A stretch of 64,000 nt of DNA from assembly GCF_001425485.1 (NCBI RefSeq), contig NZ_LMQW01000051.1:317617-381616 (forward strand). Reading direction: 5' to 3'. How positions within the stretch are numbered: the stretch's first letter is position 1; the number at the start of each line of letters is the position of its first letter. The notes under the pieces were generated by a model, which searched no databases, had not been told where the DNA came from, and saw only the letters and a program-made list of their open reading frames with translations. Positions 26,422 through 38,553 of the stretch are shown here, piece by piece. A program made the translations under genes and the position numbers. This stretch comes from Aureimonas sp. Leaf427 (GTDB lineage Bacteria > Pseudomonadota > Alphaproteobacteria > Rhizobiales > Rhizobiaceae).

Positions 26422-26922
26422 TTACCAGCCCATCGTGCCCGGCGGTCCCTTGAAGGGGCCGACGACGCCGCTCGTGATCCAGCCGCCGTAGAAGCCGCCC
26501 TCCTGGGGCACGACGCGCTCGCCGTCGACGAAACAGGCATCGACCCGCGAGGCGTAGAAGGCGATGTGATCCCTGGCCGCCTCGAAATCCGGGGTCGGCC
26601 TCGGATAGGACCAGCCCGCTTCCTGCGAGATCTGCGCGCCGAGGACGAGGTCGTGATAGACCGCGCCGCCCTTCCACTCGCACAGAGTTCGGCGGGAGGC
26701 CGGGACGAGCAGCGACAGGTCGACGTCCTCGGGCGGAAAATAATAGGCGGGCGGATGGCTCGCCTCGATCGCGCGAAACCCGCCGCGCGTTTCCGCAACG
26801 ACGCGGCCGCAGAACTCGACCCTCAGATGCCGGGTGTTCGCTTCCAGCCGCGCGGGCCGCGGAAAATCCCAGACGCTCTCCTGTCCGGGGCCGATCGGGT
26901 CGCGATGGGGATGCTGAGCCAT
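26422..26922 (-). CDS. DUF427 family protein
   Basis: The 166-residue protein begins MAQHPHRDPIGPGQESVWDFPRP with GGAAG before the ATG. It has the DUF427 pattern: RVEFCGRVVAETRGGFRAIEASHPPAYYFPPEDVDLSLL, then CEWKGGAVYHDL and WSYPRPTPDF with YASRVDACFVDGERVVPQEGGFYGGWITSGVVGPFKG at the end. The fold is a small beta barrel of unknown function. The final Gly/Trp-rich segment is standard for the longer members. Confidence 0.88.
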   Translation of the reverse strand: MAQHPHRDPIGPGQESVWDFPRPARLEANTRHLRVEFCGRVVAETRGGFRAIEASHPPAYYFPPEDVDLSLLVPASRRTLCEWKGGAVYHDLVLGAQISQEAGWSYPRPTPDFEAARDHIAFYASRVDACFVDGERVVPQEGGFYGGWITSGVVGPFKGPPGTMGW

Positions 26923-27060
26923 GGCTTCCAAACTGGCGCGCGCCCGTGAAATGGCGAGCGCAGGAAAGCTCAGTGATTCAAGTTTCGCGCCGGCCATATC
27001 CAAGTCGGCCGGACGTCCTATGTCTCCCGACAAGAAGCGAGCGAAGCCGGAGAGTTAGCG

Positions 27061-28995
27061 TTGGATATCGTCACGTCAGAAAATCTGCGCAGGGCGCTAC
27101 CGCTCTTCACGGCGCTCGCCATCGGCGTTCTCGTCCTGTGCATCTCGTCGATCCTCTATCTCGGGCGCGAGATTTTCGTGCCCTTCGCGCTCGCCATTCT
27201 CCTCAGCTTCGCCCTCGCGCCGATCGTCAACGGGCTCCAGCGCTTCGCGGTGCCCCAGAGCGTCGCGATCATCGGCGCGGTGACGGTCGCGATCGTCGCC
27301 ATCGTCTTCGTCGGCTTCGTCATCGCCAACCAGCTCGCGACGCTCGCCACCGACCTTCCGACCTATCGCATCACGATGCAGGAGAAGATCCAGGGCCTCT
27401 CCGATCCGACCGAGGGCAACGGCGCCATGGCGCGGGCCGCGCGCACGATCCAGGAGCTGATGGGCGACTTCGAGACGCTCGGCGGCAGCCAGACCCTCCA
27501 GTCGGCAGCCGAGGCGAAGCCGATGCTGGTGGAGATCGCGACGCCTGCCAACAAGCTGGAGACTGTTTCCTCCATCGTCTCGCCGCTGCTTCATCCGCTG
27601 GCGACCGTCGGCATCGTGCTCGTCTTCGCCTGTTTCATCCTCGCCCAGCGCGAGGATCTTCGAAACCGCTTCATCCGCCTCGCCGGCACGGACGACCTTC
27701 AGCAGACGACCGGGGCCATCGACGACGCGGCGCGCCGCCTCAGCCGGCTTCTCCTGACGCAGCTCCTCGTCAACACCGTGTTCGGCGTCGTCATCGGCAC
27801 GGGGCTCTGGCTGATCGGCGTGCCGAGCCCGTATCTCTGGGGCATTCTCGCCGGCATCCTGCGCTTCGTTCCCTATATCGGCGCCTTCGTCGGCGCGGCG
27901 CTGCCGCTGGCTCTCGCCTTCGCCGTCGATCCCGGCTGGTCGATGGTGATCTATGTCGCGCTGCTCTTCGTCGTCGTGGAGCCGGTGCTGGGCCACGTCA
28001 TCGAGCCGCTTCTCTACGGCCACACGAGCGGCCTTTCGCCTCTGTCGGTGATCCTCGCGGCGGCGATCTGGGCCTTTCTCTGGGGTCCCGTCGGCCTCGT
28101 TCTGGCGACGCCGCTCACCATCTGCCTCGTCGTCCTCGGCCGCCACGTTCCGCGCCTCGCGACGATCGACGTTCTCTTCGGCGACCGCCCTGCGCTCTCG
28201 CCGCAGCAGATCTTCTACCAGCGCATGCTGGCCGGTGCCGTCCGCGAAGCCTCCGATCAGGCCCGAACCTTCCTGCGCGAGCGGGCGCTCGTCACCTATT
28301 ACGACGAGATCGCGCTCGAGGGCCTGCGTCTGGCGCATGAGGATGTCGCGCGCTTTGCCGTTGCCGGCGAACGTCTCGATCTCCTGCGCTCCTCGACCTC
28401 GGAACTGGTCGAGCGGCTGGAGCGGGTGAAGAGCCCGCTGCCGAGCGGCGGCCAGCTGGACGCGGAAGCCGCCGCCGCGGTCGATGCGGCCGGTCCCGAT
28501 CAGGCCGTCGCCCTCGTCGTGAAGCAGGCGAACGAGCTGGCTCCCGCCTTCCGCGGTTCGGCGCCGGTCGTCTGCGTCGCCGGCGTCAGCGAACTCGACG
28601 CGCCGCTGACCTCGATGCTCGCCCAGACCATCCGCAAGCACGGGCTCGGCGCGCGCATGGTGACGTGGAAGGAACTGGCCGAGCGCCAGCCGACGCGCGC
28701 CGATGCCGAAGGCGTCGCGCTCATCGTGCTTTCCTTCTTGGAGCCGCTCAGCACCGTGCACCTTCGCCAAGCCGTCCGCGCCGCTCACCGGATCGCGCCG
28801 AACGCGCGCATCGTCATCGGCATCTGGCGCGAACGCGACCCCGCCGCCCTCCAGCAGCTCCGCCGCCGCGTCCACGCCGACGTCATCGCCACGACCTTCA
28901 CCATGGCGCTGAAGGCGGTGCTGGAGATTTCGAGCGATCCGGGCGTCGCGCAGATCGAGGCGACGGCAGGCGAGAAGAAGCAGCTCGCGGCGTAG
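27061..28995 (+). CDS. AI-2E (PerM/TqsA-like) family transporter with C-terminal extension
   Basis: A TTG at 27061 is set by GGAGAG six bases upstream. The first 370 residues have the eight-helix AI-2E family pattern, including IPSPYLWGILAGILRFVPYIGAFVGA in a close form and the VVEPVLGHVIEPLLYGHTSGLSPLSVI re-entrant region. The next 270 residues are soluble. They include a segment like a nucleotide- or cobalamin-binding Rossmann fold (VVCVAGVSELDAPLTSMLAQTIRKHGLGARMVTW), which ordinary family members lack. It may be an ion or small-molecule exporter with a regulatory domain. Confidence 0.85.
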   Translation: MDIVTSENLRRALPLFTALAIGVLVLCISSILYLGREIFVPFALAILLSFALAPIVNGLQRFAVPQSVAIIGAVTVAIVAIVFVGFVIANQLATLATDLPTYRITMQEKIQGLSDPTEGNGAMARAARTIQELMGDFETLGGSQTLQSAAEAKPMLVEIATPANKLETVSSIVSPLLHPLATVGIVLVFACFILAQREDLRNRFIRLAGTDDLQQTTGAIDDAARRLSRLLLTQLLVNTVFGVVIGTGLWLIGVPSPYLWGILAGILRFVPYIGAFVGAALPLALAFAVDPGWSMVIYVALLFVVVEPVLGHVIEPLLYGHTSGLSPLSVILAAAIWAFLWGPVGLVLATPLTICLVVLGRHVPRLATIDVLFGDRPALSPQQIFYQRMLAGAVREASDQARTFLRERALVTYYDEIALEGLRLAHEDVARFAVAGERLDLLRSSTSELVERLERVKSPLPSGGQLDAEAAAAVDAAGPDQAVALVVKQANELAPAFRGSAPVVCVAGVSELDAPLTSMLAQTIRKHGLGARMVTWKELAERQPTRADAEGVALIVLSFLEPLSTVHLRQAVRAAHRIAPNARIVIGIWRERDPAALQQLRRRVHADVIATTFTMALKAVLEISSDPGVAQIEATAGEKKQLAA

Positions 28996-29036
28996 GATAT
29001 GTTGGCCGCCATTTGAAAGGATGGCCGCCAGACGTC

Positions 29037-29176
29037 GCCCCCCTCTGCCTACCGGCATCTTCCCCCTCAAGGGGGGAGATCAGGCCAATCGCAAACGTCG
29101 CAAGATAATGCTTAGCCGCTCAAGCTGCCGATCTCCCCCCTTGAGGGGGAGATGTCCGGTAGGACAGAGGGGGGCG
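29037..29176. repeat. long intergenic inverted repeat (REP-like)
   Basis: Two arms of about 45 bases run from GCCCCCCTCTGCC to GGGGGAGATC and back. They include CCCCCTC/GAGGGGG and ACCGG/CCGGT segments and are separated by about 50 bases. Such gene-poor, strongly folded elements occur as dispersed families in Hyphomicrobiales. Together with the terminator below it fills most of the 376-base gap 28996-29371, which holds no gene. Confidence 0.8.
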
Positions 29177-29316
29177 CCTCGCGCAAGGTCTCGCCGAGTG
29201 AGCGCCAATCCTGCGATGTGCGCACCATCCTCCCCACTCAGCTCAGCTATTTTCCCCCGAACACTGTCCCGCACCAAGCCGGCGGCCATCGCTCCTGCGT
29301 CCACCACCTCCAAATC

Positions 29317-29348
29317 AAAAGGCCCGCCGTGTCTCCACGGCGGGCCTT
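29317..29348 (-). terminator. terminator of glgX
   Basis: GGCCCGCCGTG, a four-base loop and CACGGCGGGCC form an 11-base stem; on the minus strand it ends in TTTTG, 24 bases after the glgX stop. Confidence 0.88.
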
Positions 29349-29371
29349 CATCGTGATGCGACCGAGCGAAC

Positions 29372-31642
<2,271 letters not shown>

Positions 31643-31822
31643 CGGGAAATACGCCCTTGAAGGAGAAACGAGACGTCGAGGAAGTGTCGAAGGGGCGGAC
31701 TCGTTCCCCTGCGTCCACTGAACGTTTTCGCAGTTGCGTCGTTGTCACACCGCAGGGCCCAGGGCCGGATCGGCCGGAAGGCGGCCCTGCCGACTTTTGC
31801 GCCGAGAGATCAGGGTGACGTC

Positions 31823-32251
31823 TTGAAAGTGTCCGATATCATGAGCCGGTTCGTGGAATTCGCCGGGCCGGGCGAGAGCGCGACGGCGCTCGCCGAACTG
31901 ATGGGCGATCTCGACGTCGGCGCCTTGCCCATCGGAACGCTGGAAGAGCCGCTCGGCGTCGTGACGGACCGCGACATTCTGTACCGGGTCGTCGCCAAGG
32001 GCCTCGATCCGAAGGAGACGGTCGCGAGCGACATTCTTTCCGCGCCGCTCGTCACCTGCGGCCCCGACGACGATCTCGACCGGGCGATGGACCTGATGGC
32101 GGTGAACCATGTGCGCCGCCTCGGCGTGCGTCGCGGGGAGGGGCCGCTCGTCGGCTGGGTCACCCTTTCCGACGTATCCCGTGTCCTCCTTCTGGAGACG
32201 CAGGCGGTGCCGGCGGCCTTGCGCGAACTCAACCCTGATAACGCCGCCTGA
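31823..32251 (+). CDS. CBS-domain protein
   Basis: From the TTG at 31823 (AGGGTGA upstream) the protein has 142 residues and is a single pair of CBS motifs: VSDIMSRFVEFAGPGESATALAELM, then GVVTDRDILYRVVAKGLDP, then VASDILSAPLVTCGPDDDLDRAMDLM and GWVTLSDVSRVLL. Such pairs bind AMP, ATP or similar ligands and regulate partners. The partner is not known here. Its last 23 bases overlap the convergent gene. Other start codons further upstream lie in a palindrome-rich GC stretch. Confidence 0.85.
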   Translation: MKVSDIMSRFVEFAGPGESATALAELMGDLDVGALPIGTLEEPLGVVTDRDILYRVVAKGLDPKETVASDILSAPLVTCGPDDDLDRAMDLMAVNHVRRLGVRRGEGPLVGWVTLSDVSRVLLLETQAVPAALRELNPDNAA

Positions 32252-32828
32252 GGCTGGCGACGATCTCCTCGCCGAGCCCGAGGCGGGCCGCGAGATAAGC
32301 CAGATGATGCCGCCCGGTCGCCGTCGGGCGGCCAAGCGCGATCAGCGAGGCGGCATAGGCGTGGGACGAAAGCCCCGCCGCGACGATCTCGGGCAGAACG
32401 AGACTGAGCGCCCTCGGACGGATGAGCGCCTCGTCGAAGGCGGCGAGCAGAGTCTCGCTGGCCTGCGCCTCGACCATGCGCGATCGGACGGCCTGAGGCT
32501 GCGACGCCGTGCGGGGATCGGCGAGGATGGCGGTGGCCGCGACCTCCACCAGAAGCGCCGCGGCACCCGGCTCCAGGGACTGAAAGTTGAGGGCCAGCGG
32601 GTAGGACGTCTGGAATCGGTTCGCCAGATGGACGTTCAGCACCTTCGCCGAAAGGGTGCGCAGCAGGATGTCGCGCTGCCGGTCGCGTGGCCCCAGAACG
32701 GGCTCGCCGGCGCGCGAAGGCACCGGCGCTGCGTCCGTCTCGGACAGAGCCATCAGCTCCAGGACGGGCGCCTCGCCATCGCGCGGGCCCGTCTCGGCAT
32801 TGTTCCGTCCGCGGAACCAGTCGAGCAT
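32229..32828 (-). CDS. hypothetical protein
   Basis: The 199-residue protein is soluble. The first 45 residues are polar and disordered-looking ([21 protein letters not shown]) and the rest strongly helical with Ala and Leu (AAALLVEVAATAILADPRTA, ALSLVLPEIVAAGLSSHAYAASLIALGR). I recognise no domain. It starts within a TGATG overlap with the single-domain response regulator, so it is the last gene of the kinase operon and is likely part of the same signalling unit. Confidence 0.6.
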   Translation of the reverse strand: MLDWFRGRNNAETGPRDGEAPVLELMALSETDAAPVPSRAGEPVLGPRDRQRDILLRTLSAKVLNVHLANRFQTSYPLALNFQSLEPGAAALLVEVAATAILADPRTASQPQAVRSRMVEAQASETLLAAFDEALIRPRALSLVLPEIVAAGLSSHAYAASLIALGRPTATGRHHLAYLAARLGLGEEIVASLRRRYQG

Positions 32829-33217
32829 CAGGCGACGGATTCGGTCGAGGCGGCGGCGGGCAGGAGCGCGTCGATCTGACCGAGCAGGCGCGAGAAATCC
32901 ACCGGCTTGGCATGGTAGTCGTCGCAGCCGGCGGCCAGCGTCTTCTCGCGGTCGCCGGACATCGCATGCGCGGTGAGCGCGATGATCGGCATGCGCGGCA
33001 GCGAGGAGTCCGCCCGGATCGTGCGCGCGGCGGTCCAGCCGTCCATGACGGGAAGGTTCATGTCGAGAAGGATGATGTCGGGATTGGCCGCGCGGGCCTT
33101 GTCGACGCCGTCCTGCCCGTCATGCGCCAGAACGACGTCGTAGCCGCGCCGCTTCAGCCGCCGCGACAGGAAGTCCCAGATTTCCTCATGGTCCTCGACG
33201 AGGAGTATGCGTGTCAT
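32828..33217 (-). CDS. single-domain response regulator
   Basis: The 129-residue receiver has [11 protein letters not shown] (acidic pair), phosphoacceptor Asp in [14 protein letters not shown], Thr in IIALTAHAM and Lys in DYHAKPVDF. No output domain is present, as in DivK or in shuttle proteins of phosphorelays. Its start overlaps the stop of the hybrid kinase (ATGA), so it is a probable direct phosphoryl partner. The next gene again overlaps it. Confidence 0.93.
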   Translation of the reverse strand: MTRILLVEDHEEIWDFLSRRLKRRGYDVVLAHDGQDGVDKARAANPDIILLDMNLPVMDGWTAARTIRADSSLPRMPIIALTAHAMSGDREKTLAAGCDDYHAKPVDFSRLLGQIDALLPAAASTESVA

Positions 33218-36200
33218 GCCCGTGGCTCCACTTTTGGCGTCGGCAGGTCGAGCGGAGGGTTGCCCACCACGCCGCGCTTCGCAATAACGCGGATCTCGCC
33301 AACTAGCTCCTTCAACGAAACATCGCTTTTGGCGAGAACCTGATCGGCGTCCGACTGCAGCCGGCGCCACTCGTCCGCTGTCAGATCCTTCGAGGTGAGG
33401 ACGACGACGGGAATGTTCCGCCATTCGGGCTTGGCGCGCAGCTGGTCGAGGAATTCGAACCCGTCCATGACGGGCATGACGAGGTCGAGAAGGATCAGCG
33501 TCGGAATGCGTTCCGCCACGCGCTCGAGCCCGATGCGTCCGTTCGGCGCGGTGACGACCGGCACCTTCACCTCCTCGCGCGACATCATGGTGGCGAAGCG
33601 CGCGAGCGTGTCCGTATCGTCGTCGATCGCCAGGATCAGCCCTTCGCCATCCGCCTTGTAGCGCGACATCACCTCCTTCAGCTTGTCCCATTCGACGGGT
33701 TTTAGGAGATAGTCGGAGGCGCCAAGCGAGTAGCCGAGACTGTGTTCGTCGATGATCGTAACCATGATGACGGGCACGGCGCCGAGCACGGGATCGGCGC
33801 GGATCTCCGTCAGGACCGCCCAGCCGTCCATCCGTGGCATGGTGACGTCGAGGAGGATGACGTTCGGGCGGATCGCCCGCGCCATTTCGAGGCCCGACAC
33901 GCCGTCCGATGCCGTGCGCACGGAGAAGCCCTCGCGGCTGAGGAAGCGCGTGAGGAGCTCGCGTGCGTTCGGATCGTCGTCGATGGCGAGAACGAGACCA
34001 GCCCCGCCGCCGTCGCCTTCGCCGGCCAGATGCAGGATCTCCTGCTCCTCGACCGTCTCCACCGCCTCGGCCGGAATGCGGATCGTGAAGACCGAGCCCT
34101 TGCCCTCCTGCGACCGCACGCCGATGTCGCCGCCGAGAAGCCGGCAGAAGGCGCGGGTGATGGCGAGGCCGAGGCCGGTGCCGCCGAACTTGCGCGTCGT
34201 CGAGGAATCCGCCTGCGTGAAGCGCTCGAAGAGCTTTTCGATCTGCTCCTGGCTCATGCCGATGCCGGTGTCCTCGACCTCGAAGCTCAGCCAGTCGCGA
34301 CCGCCGTCCGACATGCGGCCGGCGCGCAGCGTGACGACGCCGTTCTCGGTGAACTTCGAGGCGTTGGAGAGTAGATTGATGAGGCACTGCCGGAGCTTGA
34401 CCTGATCGGTATGGGCCTCGCCGAGATCGCCCTCGATGTCGATTTCGATGCGGTTGTTCTTCTTGGCCATGAGCGAGCCGACGGTGGACGTCACCTCGTC
34501 GAGGATCGTGCGGACCTCGATCGTCTCGGCATAGATCTCCATCCGCTCCGCCTCGATCTTGGAGAGGTCGAGCACGTTGTTGATGAGGCTGAGGAGGTGG
34601 CGTGCATTCCCCTCGATCTTGCGCAGGTCGGAGAGGAGATGCTCCTCGCCGAGATCCTCCACCTCTTCCTCCAGCATCTCGGCATAGCCGATGACGGCCG
34701 AAAGCGGCGTGCGAAGCTCGTGGCTCATATTGGCGATGAACTGGCTCTTGGCCCGGTTGGCCGCCTCGGCCGCTTCCTTGGCGGCTTCCAGCTCCTGCTC
34801 CGCCGCGCGCTGGCGCGTGACGTCCGTGTTCGTGCCGAACCAGCGCAGGATCCGGCCCTCGCCGTCGCGGATCGGGACGGCCTGCGAGAGGAACCAGCGA
34901 AAGGTGCCGTCGACGCCCTTCAGCGGGAACGTGTCCTCCCAGACGTCACCCTCGGCGATCTGGCGCTTGTACTTCTCCAGCACGCGGGACGCGTGGTCGG
35001 GATGATGGACCTTGGTCCAGCCCCAATCCTGCATCTCCTCCGGCGTCGTGCCGGTATAGTCGAACCAACGCTTGTTGTACCAGAAGATGTCGCCGGTCGG
35101 ATCGGCCATCCAGGCAAGCTGGGGGATGTTGTCGGCGAGCGTGGTGAGCTGCCGTCCGGTCTCGCCGAGCTTCTCCTCGATGCGGCGAAGATCGGTCACG
35201 TCGGTATGCGTGCCGACCCATTCCGCCACCTCGCCGCGCTCGTCGAGGATCGGGACGGCCGTGACGCTCATGTTGCGCCATTCGCCGTCGGCCCGGCGCA
35301 CGCGATGGTCCAGCTTGTAGGGCGTGCGGTTCTGGAGAGCGGCGGCCCAGAACTTGAACGTCGTGTCGCGGTCGTCGGGATGGACCTTCTCCAGCCAGCC
35401 GCTGCCCAGATGCTCGGCCTCGTTCTGGCCGGTGAACTGCATCCAGCCCTGCTGCGGCTTGACGAAGCGGCCGTTCGGCGGCGTCGTCCAGACGATCGAG
35501 GCGGTCGCGTCGATCAGCGTTCGGAAGCGCTCCTCGCTCTCCTCCAGCTGCCGCTCGGCGAGGATGCGCTGCGTCGTGTCGAGGACGACGAGCCCGACCG
35601 CCGGCCCGGACTTGACGCCCGACCATTCCACCGGAAAGGCCGCGACCAGCATGGAACGCTCGGTCTTGCCCGAGCCGGTCGCGGGGATGGTGACGTCGAC
35701 ATCGGACACGGTCGCGCCCTTCGCCAGAACGTCGGCGATGATCGGTTCGATGGAGCTCTGCTCGGAGCCGGCCGCGGACCAGGCGAGATTGCCTGTTCCG
35801 TCCGTCGCGAGCGCGTGGAACGGCGCGTTGGCCCGCAGGATCTTGCCGTCCTCGTCGAGGAAGCCGATGCCGACCGGGGCGTTTTCCAGAAGCCCGGTCA
35901 TCAGCTTGATATTGGCCCGGTTCTCGCGCTGCCGCCGGAAGGCGAGGGCGGCGAGGATCAGGGCGGCGAGAACCGTCGCCGCGAAGGTCGCCGCCTGCAT
36001 GGCCGAGGCGCGCTCGACCTCGGCCTGCTCGGCGCCGATGACGCCGTTCGCGGTGTTGATGATGGCATTGGCCTCGCCCCTCAGCGCATCCATCAGCCGC
36101 TTGCCCTCGCCCTGGCGCACCAGCTCCACGGCGGGATCGAAGCCCTGGCTGCGGCGCAGATCGACGACGCGGCCGCAATAGGCGATCTCCTCCCTGGCGA

Positions 36201-36591
36201 TGCTCTGGAGCGCCAGGAGACGCTTCGGGTCCACCCCGCTTGCCTCCCCATGCTCGCCGATCGCGGCGACGTCGCGCTCGAACTCGGCAAGGCCCGTGTT
36301 GAAGGGTTCAAGGAAGGATTCCGAGCCGCTGAGCACATAGCCGCGCTGGCTGCTTTGGACGGTGGTGACGGAGGCGACGAGGCGCTGCACGTCGATGACC
36401 AGCGCCGACTGATGCGCGATCTCGGCCGTGCGGGTGCGGCTTTCCATCACGGTCCAGCCGAAGGCGCCGATCGCGACGAGGAGGAGAAGCCCCGTCAGCA
36501 TGGTGCCTCTGCCGATCCCCTCGCGCTGGTCCTTGCGCCGGCGCTGGTCCTTGGAGGGATTGCCGGAACGGGACCGGGCACCATACTGCAT
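33214..36591 (-). CDS. CHASE3-PAS hybrid histidine kinase with two receiver domains
   Basis: The ATG at 36591 (GAGG upstream) gives 1,125 residues. A first membrane helix lies at about 30-48 ([19 protein letters not shown]). A CHASE3-like extracellular part follows ([21 protein letters not shown]), then a second helix (about 205-220) and three PAS domains to about 640. The phosphoacceptor His is in [23 protein letters not shown], and the ATP lid reads [11 protein letters not shown] and [12 protein letters not shown]. Two receivers follow, with [14 protein letters not shown] and [14 protein letters not shown]. It probably senses an extracellular cue and feeds a phosphorelay to the overlapping single-domain regulator. 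Confidence 0.93.
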   Translation of the reverse strand: MQYGARSRSGNPSKDQRRRKDQREGIGRGTMLTGLLLLVAIGAFGWTVMESRTRTAEIAHQSALVIDVQRLVASVTTVQSSQRGYVLSGSESFLEPFNTGLAEFERDVAAIGEHGEASGVDPKRLLALQSIAREEIAYCGRVVDLRRSQGFDPAVELVRQGEGKRLMDALRGEANAIINTANGVIGAEQAEVERASAMQAATFAATVLAALILAALAFRRQRENRANIKLMTGLLENAPVGIGFLDEDGKILRANAPFHALATDGTGNLAWSAAGSEQSSIEPIIADVLAKGATVSDVDVTIPATGSGKTERSMLVAAFPVEWSGVKSGPAVGLVVLDTTQRILAERQLEESEERFRTLIDATASIVWTTPPNGRFVKPQQGWMQFTGQNEAEHLGSGWLEKVHPDDRDTTFKFWAAALQNRTPYKLDHRVRRADGEWRNMSVTAVPILDERGEVAEWVGTHTDVTDLRRIEEKLGETGRQLTTLADNIPQLAWMADPTGDIFWYNKRWFDYTGTTPEEMQDWGWTKVHHPDHASRVLEKYKRQIAEGDVWEDTFPLKGVDGTFRWFLSQAVPIRDGEGRILRWFGTNTDVTRQRAAEQELEAAKEAAEAANRAKSQFIANMSHELRTPLSAVIGYAEMLEEEVEDLGEEHLLSDLRKIEGNARHLLSLINNVLDLSKIEAERMEIYAETIEVRTILDEVTSTVGSLMAKKNNRIEIDIEGDLGEAHTDQVKLRQCLINLLSNASKFTENGVVTLRAGRMSDGGRDWLSFEVEDTGIGMSQEQIEKLFERFTQADSSTTRKFGGTGLGLAITRAFCRLLGGDIGVRSQEGKGSVFTIRIPAEAVETVEEQEILHLAGEGDGGGAGLVLAIDDDPNARELLTRFLSREGFSVRTASDGVSGLEMARAIRPNVILLDVTMPRMDGWAVLTEIRADPVLGAVPVIMVTIIDEHSLGYSLGASDYLLKPVEWDKLKEVMSRYKADGEGLILAIDDDTDTLARFATMMSREEVKVPVVTAPNGRIGLERVAERIPTLILLDLVMPVMDGFEFLDQLRAKPEWRNIPVVVLTSKDLTADEWRRLQSDADQVLAKSDVSLKELVGEIRVIAKRGVVGNPPLDLPTPKVEPRA

Positions 36592-36762
36592 TGCGAACAC
36601 CTCTGTGAGCAGACCCAGTCCGGCCCGCGTTCGGAAGGTGGCGTCGTTCGAGATCGTGGGAAGGTTGCCGGGCCTGTTTTCCCGAACCTTTTTGCGCTCG
36701 GGCGCCCGCCTTTGCGAACGAGCGTCCGGCATGTCCGCCGACCTTCGCGAGTTCCAAAGCCC

Positions 36763-38532
36763 ATGACCCTCGACCAAGCTCTCGCCTTCGGCCTGGTGAT
36801 CCTGACCGTCGCGGGCTTCGTCTGGGGGAGGCTCCCCTACGACCTGATCGCCATCGCCTCGCTGCTCGCCGGGATCGTGCTCGGGCTCGTTCCGATCGAC
36901 AAGGCGTTCTCCGGCTTCTCCGACGACGTGGTGGTGATCGTCGCCGCAGCGCTCATCATCTCGACGGCGGTCGCCCGGTCCGGCTTCGTCGAGACGATCA
37001 TGCGACCGCTCATGCCCTACATGAAGACCGCCCGGACGCAGGTTCCGATCCTCGTCGGCGCCACGATGCTCATGTCGATGGTGACGAAGAACATCGGCGC
37101 GCTCGCCATCTTCATGCCGGTCGCCTCGCAGGTCGCCAAGCGCTCGGGCACCTCGATCTCGCGCTTCCTAATGCCCATGTCCTTCGCCTCGCTGATCGGC
37201 GGCCTCGTGACGCTCGTCGGCACGTCGCCGAACATCATCGTCTCGAAGATCCGCATGGACGTCTCGGGCGAGCCCTTCCGTATGTTCGACTATGCGCCGG
37301 TCGGCTTCGGCATCGCGCTCTGCGGCTTCGTCTTTCTCTCGCTCGCTTCGGGCCTCCTGCCGAAGCGGAAGCCAGCGAGTTCCCTCGGCGCCTCCTTCGC
37401 ACTCGACGCCTACACGGCGGAGGCGACGGTCAGCGAGACCTCGGCCGCCGCCGGGCGGACGGTCGCCGAAATCCAGCGCATGGCGGATGACGAGATCACC
37501 ATCCGCTGGGTGCTCCGCGAGCGCTTCCGCCGTCTCGTCCCCGCGCCCGACCTCAAGGTCGAGGTCGGCGACATTCTTCTGATCGGCGGCGATCCCGAGG
37601 ATCTCGAGCGCGCCGTGTCGCTTGCCGGCCTCCACCTTTCCGCCGATCTCCAGACCGAGCACGACGTGGAGAGCGAGACGGTCGTCGAGGGCGTCGTCTC
37701 CGCCGGCTCGCCGGTCGTGGACCAGACGCCGGGACGGCTCGGGCTGGAAGAGAAGCACGGCGTCTCGCTGCTGGCGGTCAGCCGCGGCGGATGGCCGATC
37801 AGCCAGCGCCTCGCTTCGCTGCGCCTTCGCGTCGGCGATGTCGTCGTCTTGAAAGGCACCGTCGAAAGCGTGCCGGACGCGCTGGGAGCCCTGAAGATCC
37901 TGCCGCTCGCCGAGCGCCAGATCGTGCTGGGGCGCAACCGGCGGAGTTGGGTGCCGATCGCGGTCCTCGCCGTCGCCATGCTGCTGACGGCGCTCGGACT
38001 CGCCAATGCCACGATGGCCTTCTTCGGCGCGGCGGTGGTGCTGCTCCTTCTGCGCGTGATGAGCATGAACGACGCCTATCACACGGTGGAAGCCTCGGTG
38101 ATCGTGCTGCTCGCAGCTCTCATTCCCGTCAGCGAGGCGATCCAGACGACGGGCGGAACCGATCTCATCGCGGTCTGGCTGTCGCCCGTGCTGCACGGAT
38201 TGCCGCCGATCGGCTCGCTCGCGGTCGTCATCCTGATCGCGATGGCGATCACGCCGTTCCTGAACAATGCGGCGACGGTGCTGGTCATGGCCCCGATCGC
38301 CGCCTCGGTCGCGCAGAAGCTCGGGCTGAGCACCGATGCGTTCCTGATGGGCGTGGCGCTCGGCGCGGCCTGCGATTTCCTGACGCCGATCGGCCACCAG
38401 TGCAACACGATCGTCATGGCGCCCGGCGGCTATCGGTTCGGCGACTACTGGCGCCTCGGCCTGCCGCTCTCGGTCATCGTCGTCGTCGTCGGAACGCCGC
38501 TCATCGCCTATTTCTGGCCGCTGGGCGGGTGA
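36763..38532 (+). CDS. SLC13/DASS-type anion transporter with TrkA_C domains
   Basis: The 589-residue protein starts [19 protein letters not shown]. The N-terminal helical half has the NxT-like signature region [16 protein letters not shown] and [19 protein letters not shown]. Two central soluble TrkA_C-like regions follow (about 215-400; [36 protein letters not shown]), then the second half with [15 protein letters not shown] and [26 protein letters not shown]. The plan is that of SLC13 sulfate/dicarboxylate carriers. A 12-codon frame (36731-36766) ends across the start codon. It is divergent from the sensor kinase. Confidence 0.92.
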   Translation: MTLDQALAFGLVILTVAGFVWGRLPYDLIAIASLLAGIVLGLVPIDKAFSGFSDDVVVIVAAALIISTAVARSGFVETIMRPLMPYMKTARTQVPILVGATMLMSMVTKNIGALAIFMPVASQVAKRSGTSISRFLMPMSFASLIGGLVTLVGTSPNIIVSKIRMDVSGEPFRMFDYAPVGFGIALCGFVFLSLASGLLPKRKPASSLGASFALDAYTAEATVSETSAAAGRTVAEIQRMADDEITIRWVLRERFRRLVPAPDLKVEVGDILLIGGDPEDLERAVSLAGLHLSADLQTEHDVESETVVEGVVSAGSPVVDQTPGRLGLEEKHGVSLLAVSRGGWPISQRLASLRLRVGDVVVLKGTVESVPDALGALKILPLAERQIVLGRNRRSWVPIAVLAVAMLLTALGLANATMAFFGAAVVLLLLRVMSMNDAYHTVEASVIVLLAALIPVSEAIQTTGGTDLIAVWLSPVLHGLPPIGSLAVVILIAMAITPFLNNAATVLVMAPIAASVAQKLGLSTDAFLMGVALGAACDFLTPIGHQCNTIVMAPGGYRFGDYWRLGLPLSVIVVVVGTPLIAYFWPLGG

Positions 38533-38545
38533 GTCCGCCCAGCGG
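38518..38545. terminator. bidirectional hairpin at convergent stops
   Basis: CCGCTGGGCGG and CCGCCCAGCGG form an 11-base stem with a six-base loop that includes the end of the transporter gene and lies just before the SHOCT gene end. Confidence 0.75.
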
Positions 38546-38553
38546 CATCGGCA

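Noticed and set aside
26040-26453. Arg-rich plus frame overlapping the nicotinamidase gene
   Set aside because: Frame-shifted shadow with low-complexity composition.
34411-38532. very long plus-strand open frame (about 1,370 codons) antisense to the hybrid kinase
   Set aside because: GC-rich third positions leave few stops in the opposite frame. The minus frame has clear PAS, kinase and receiver motifs; the plus frame has none until the transporter start.
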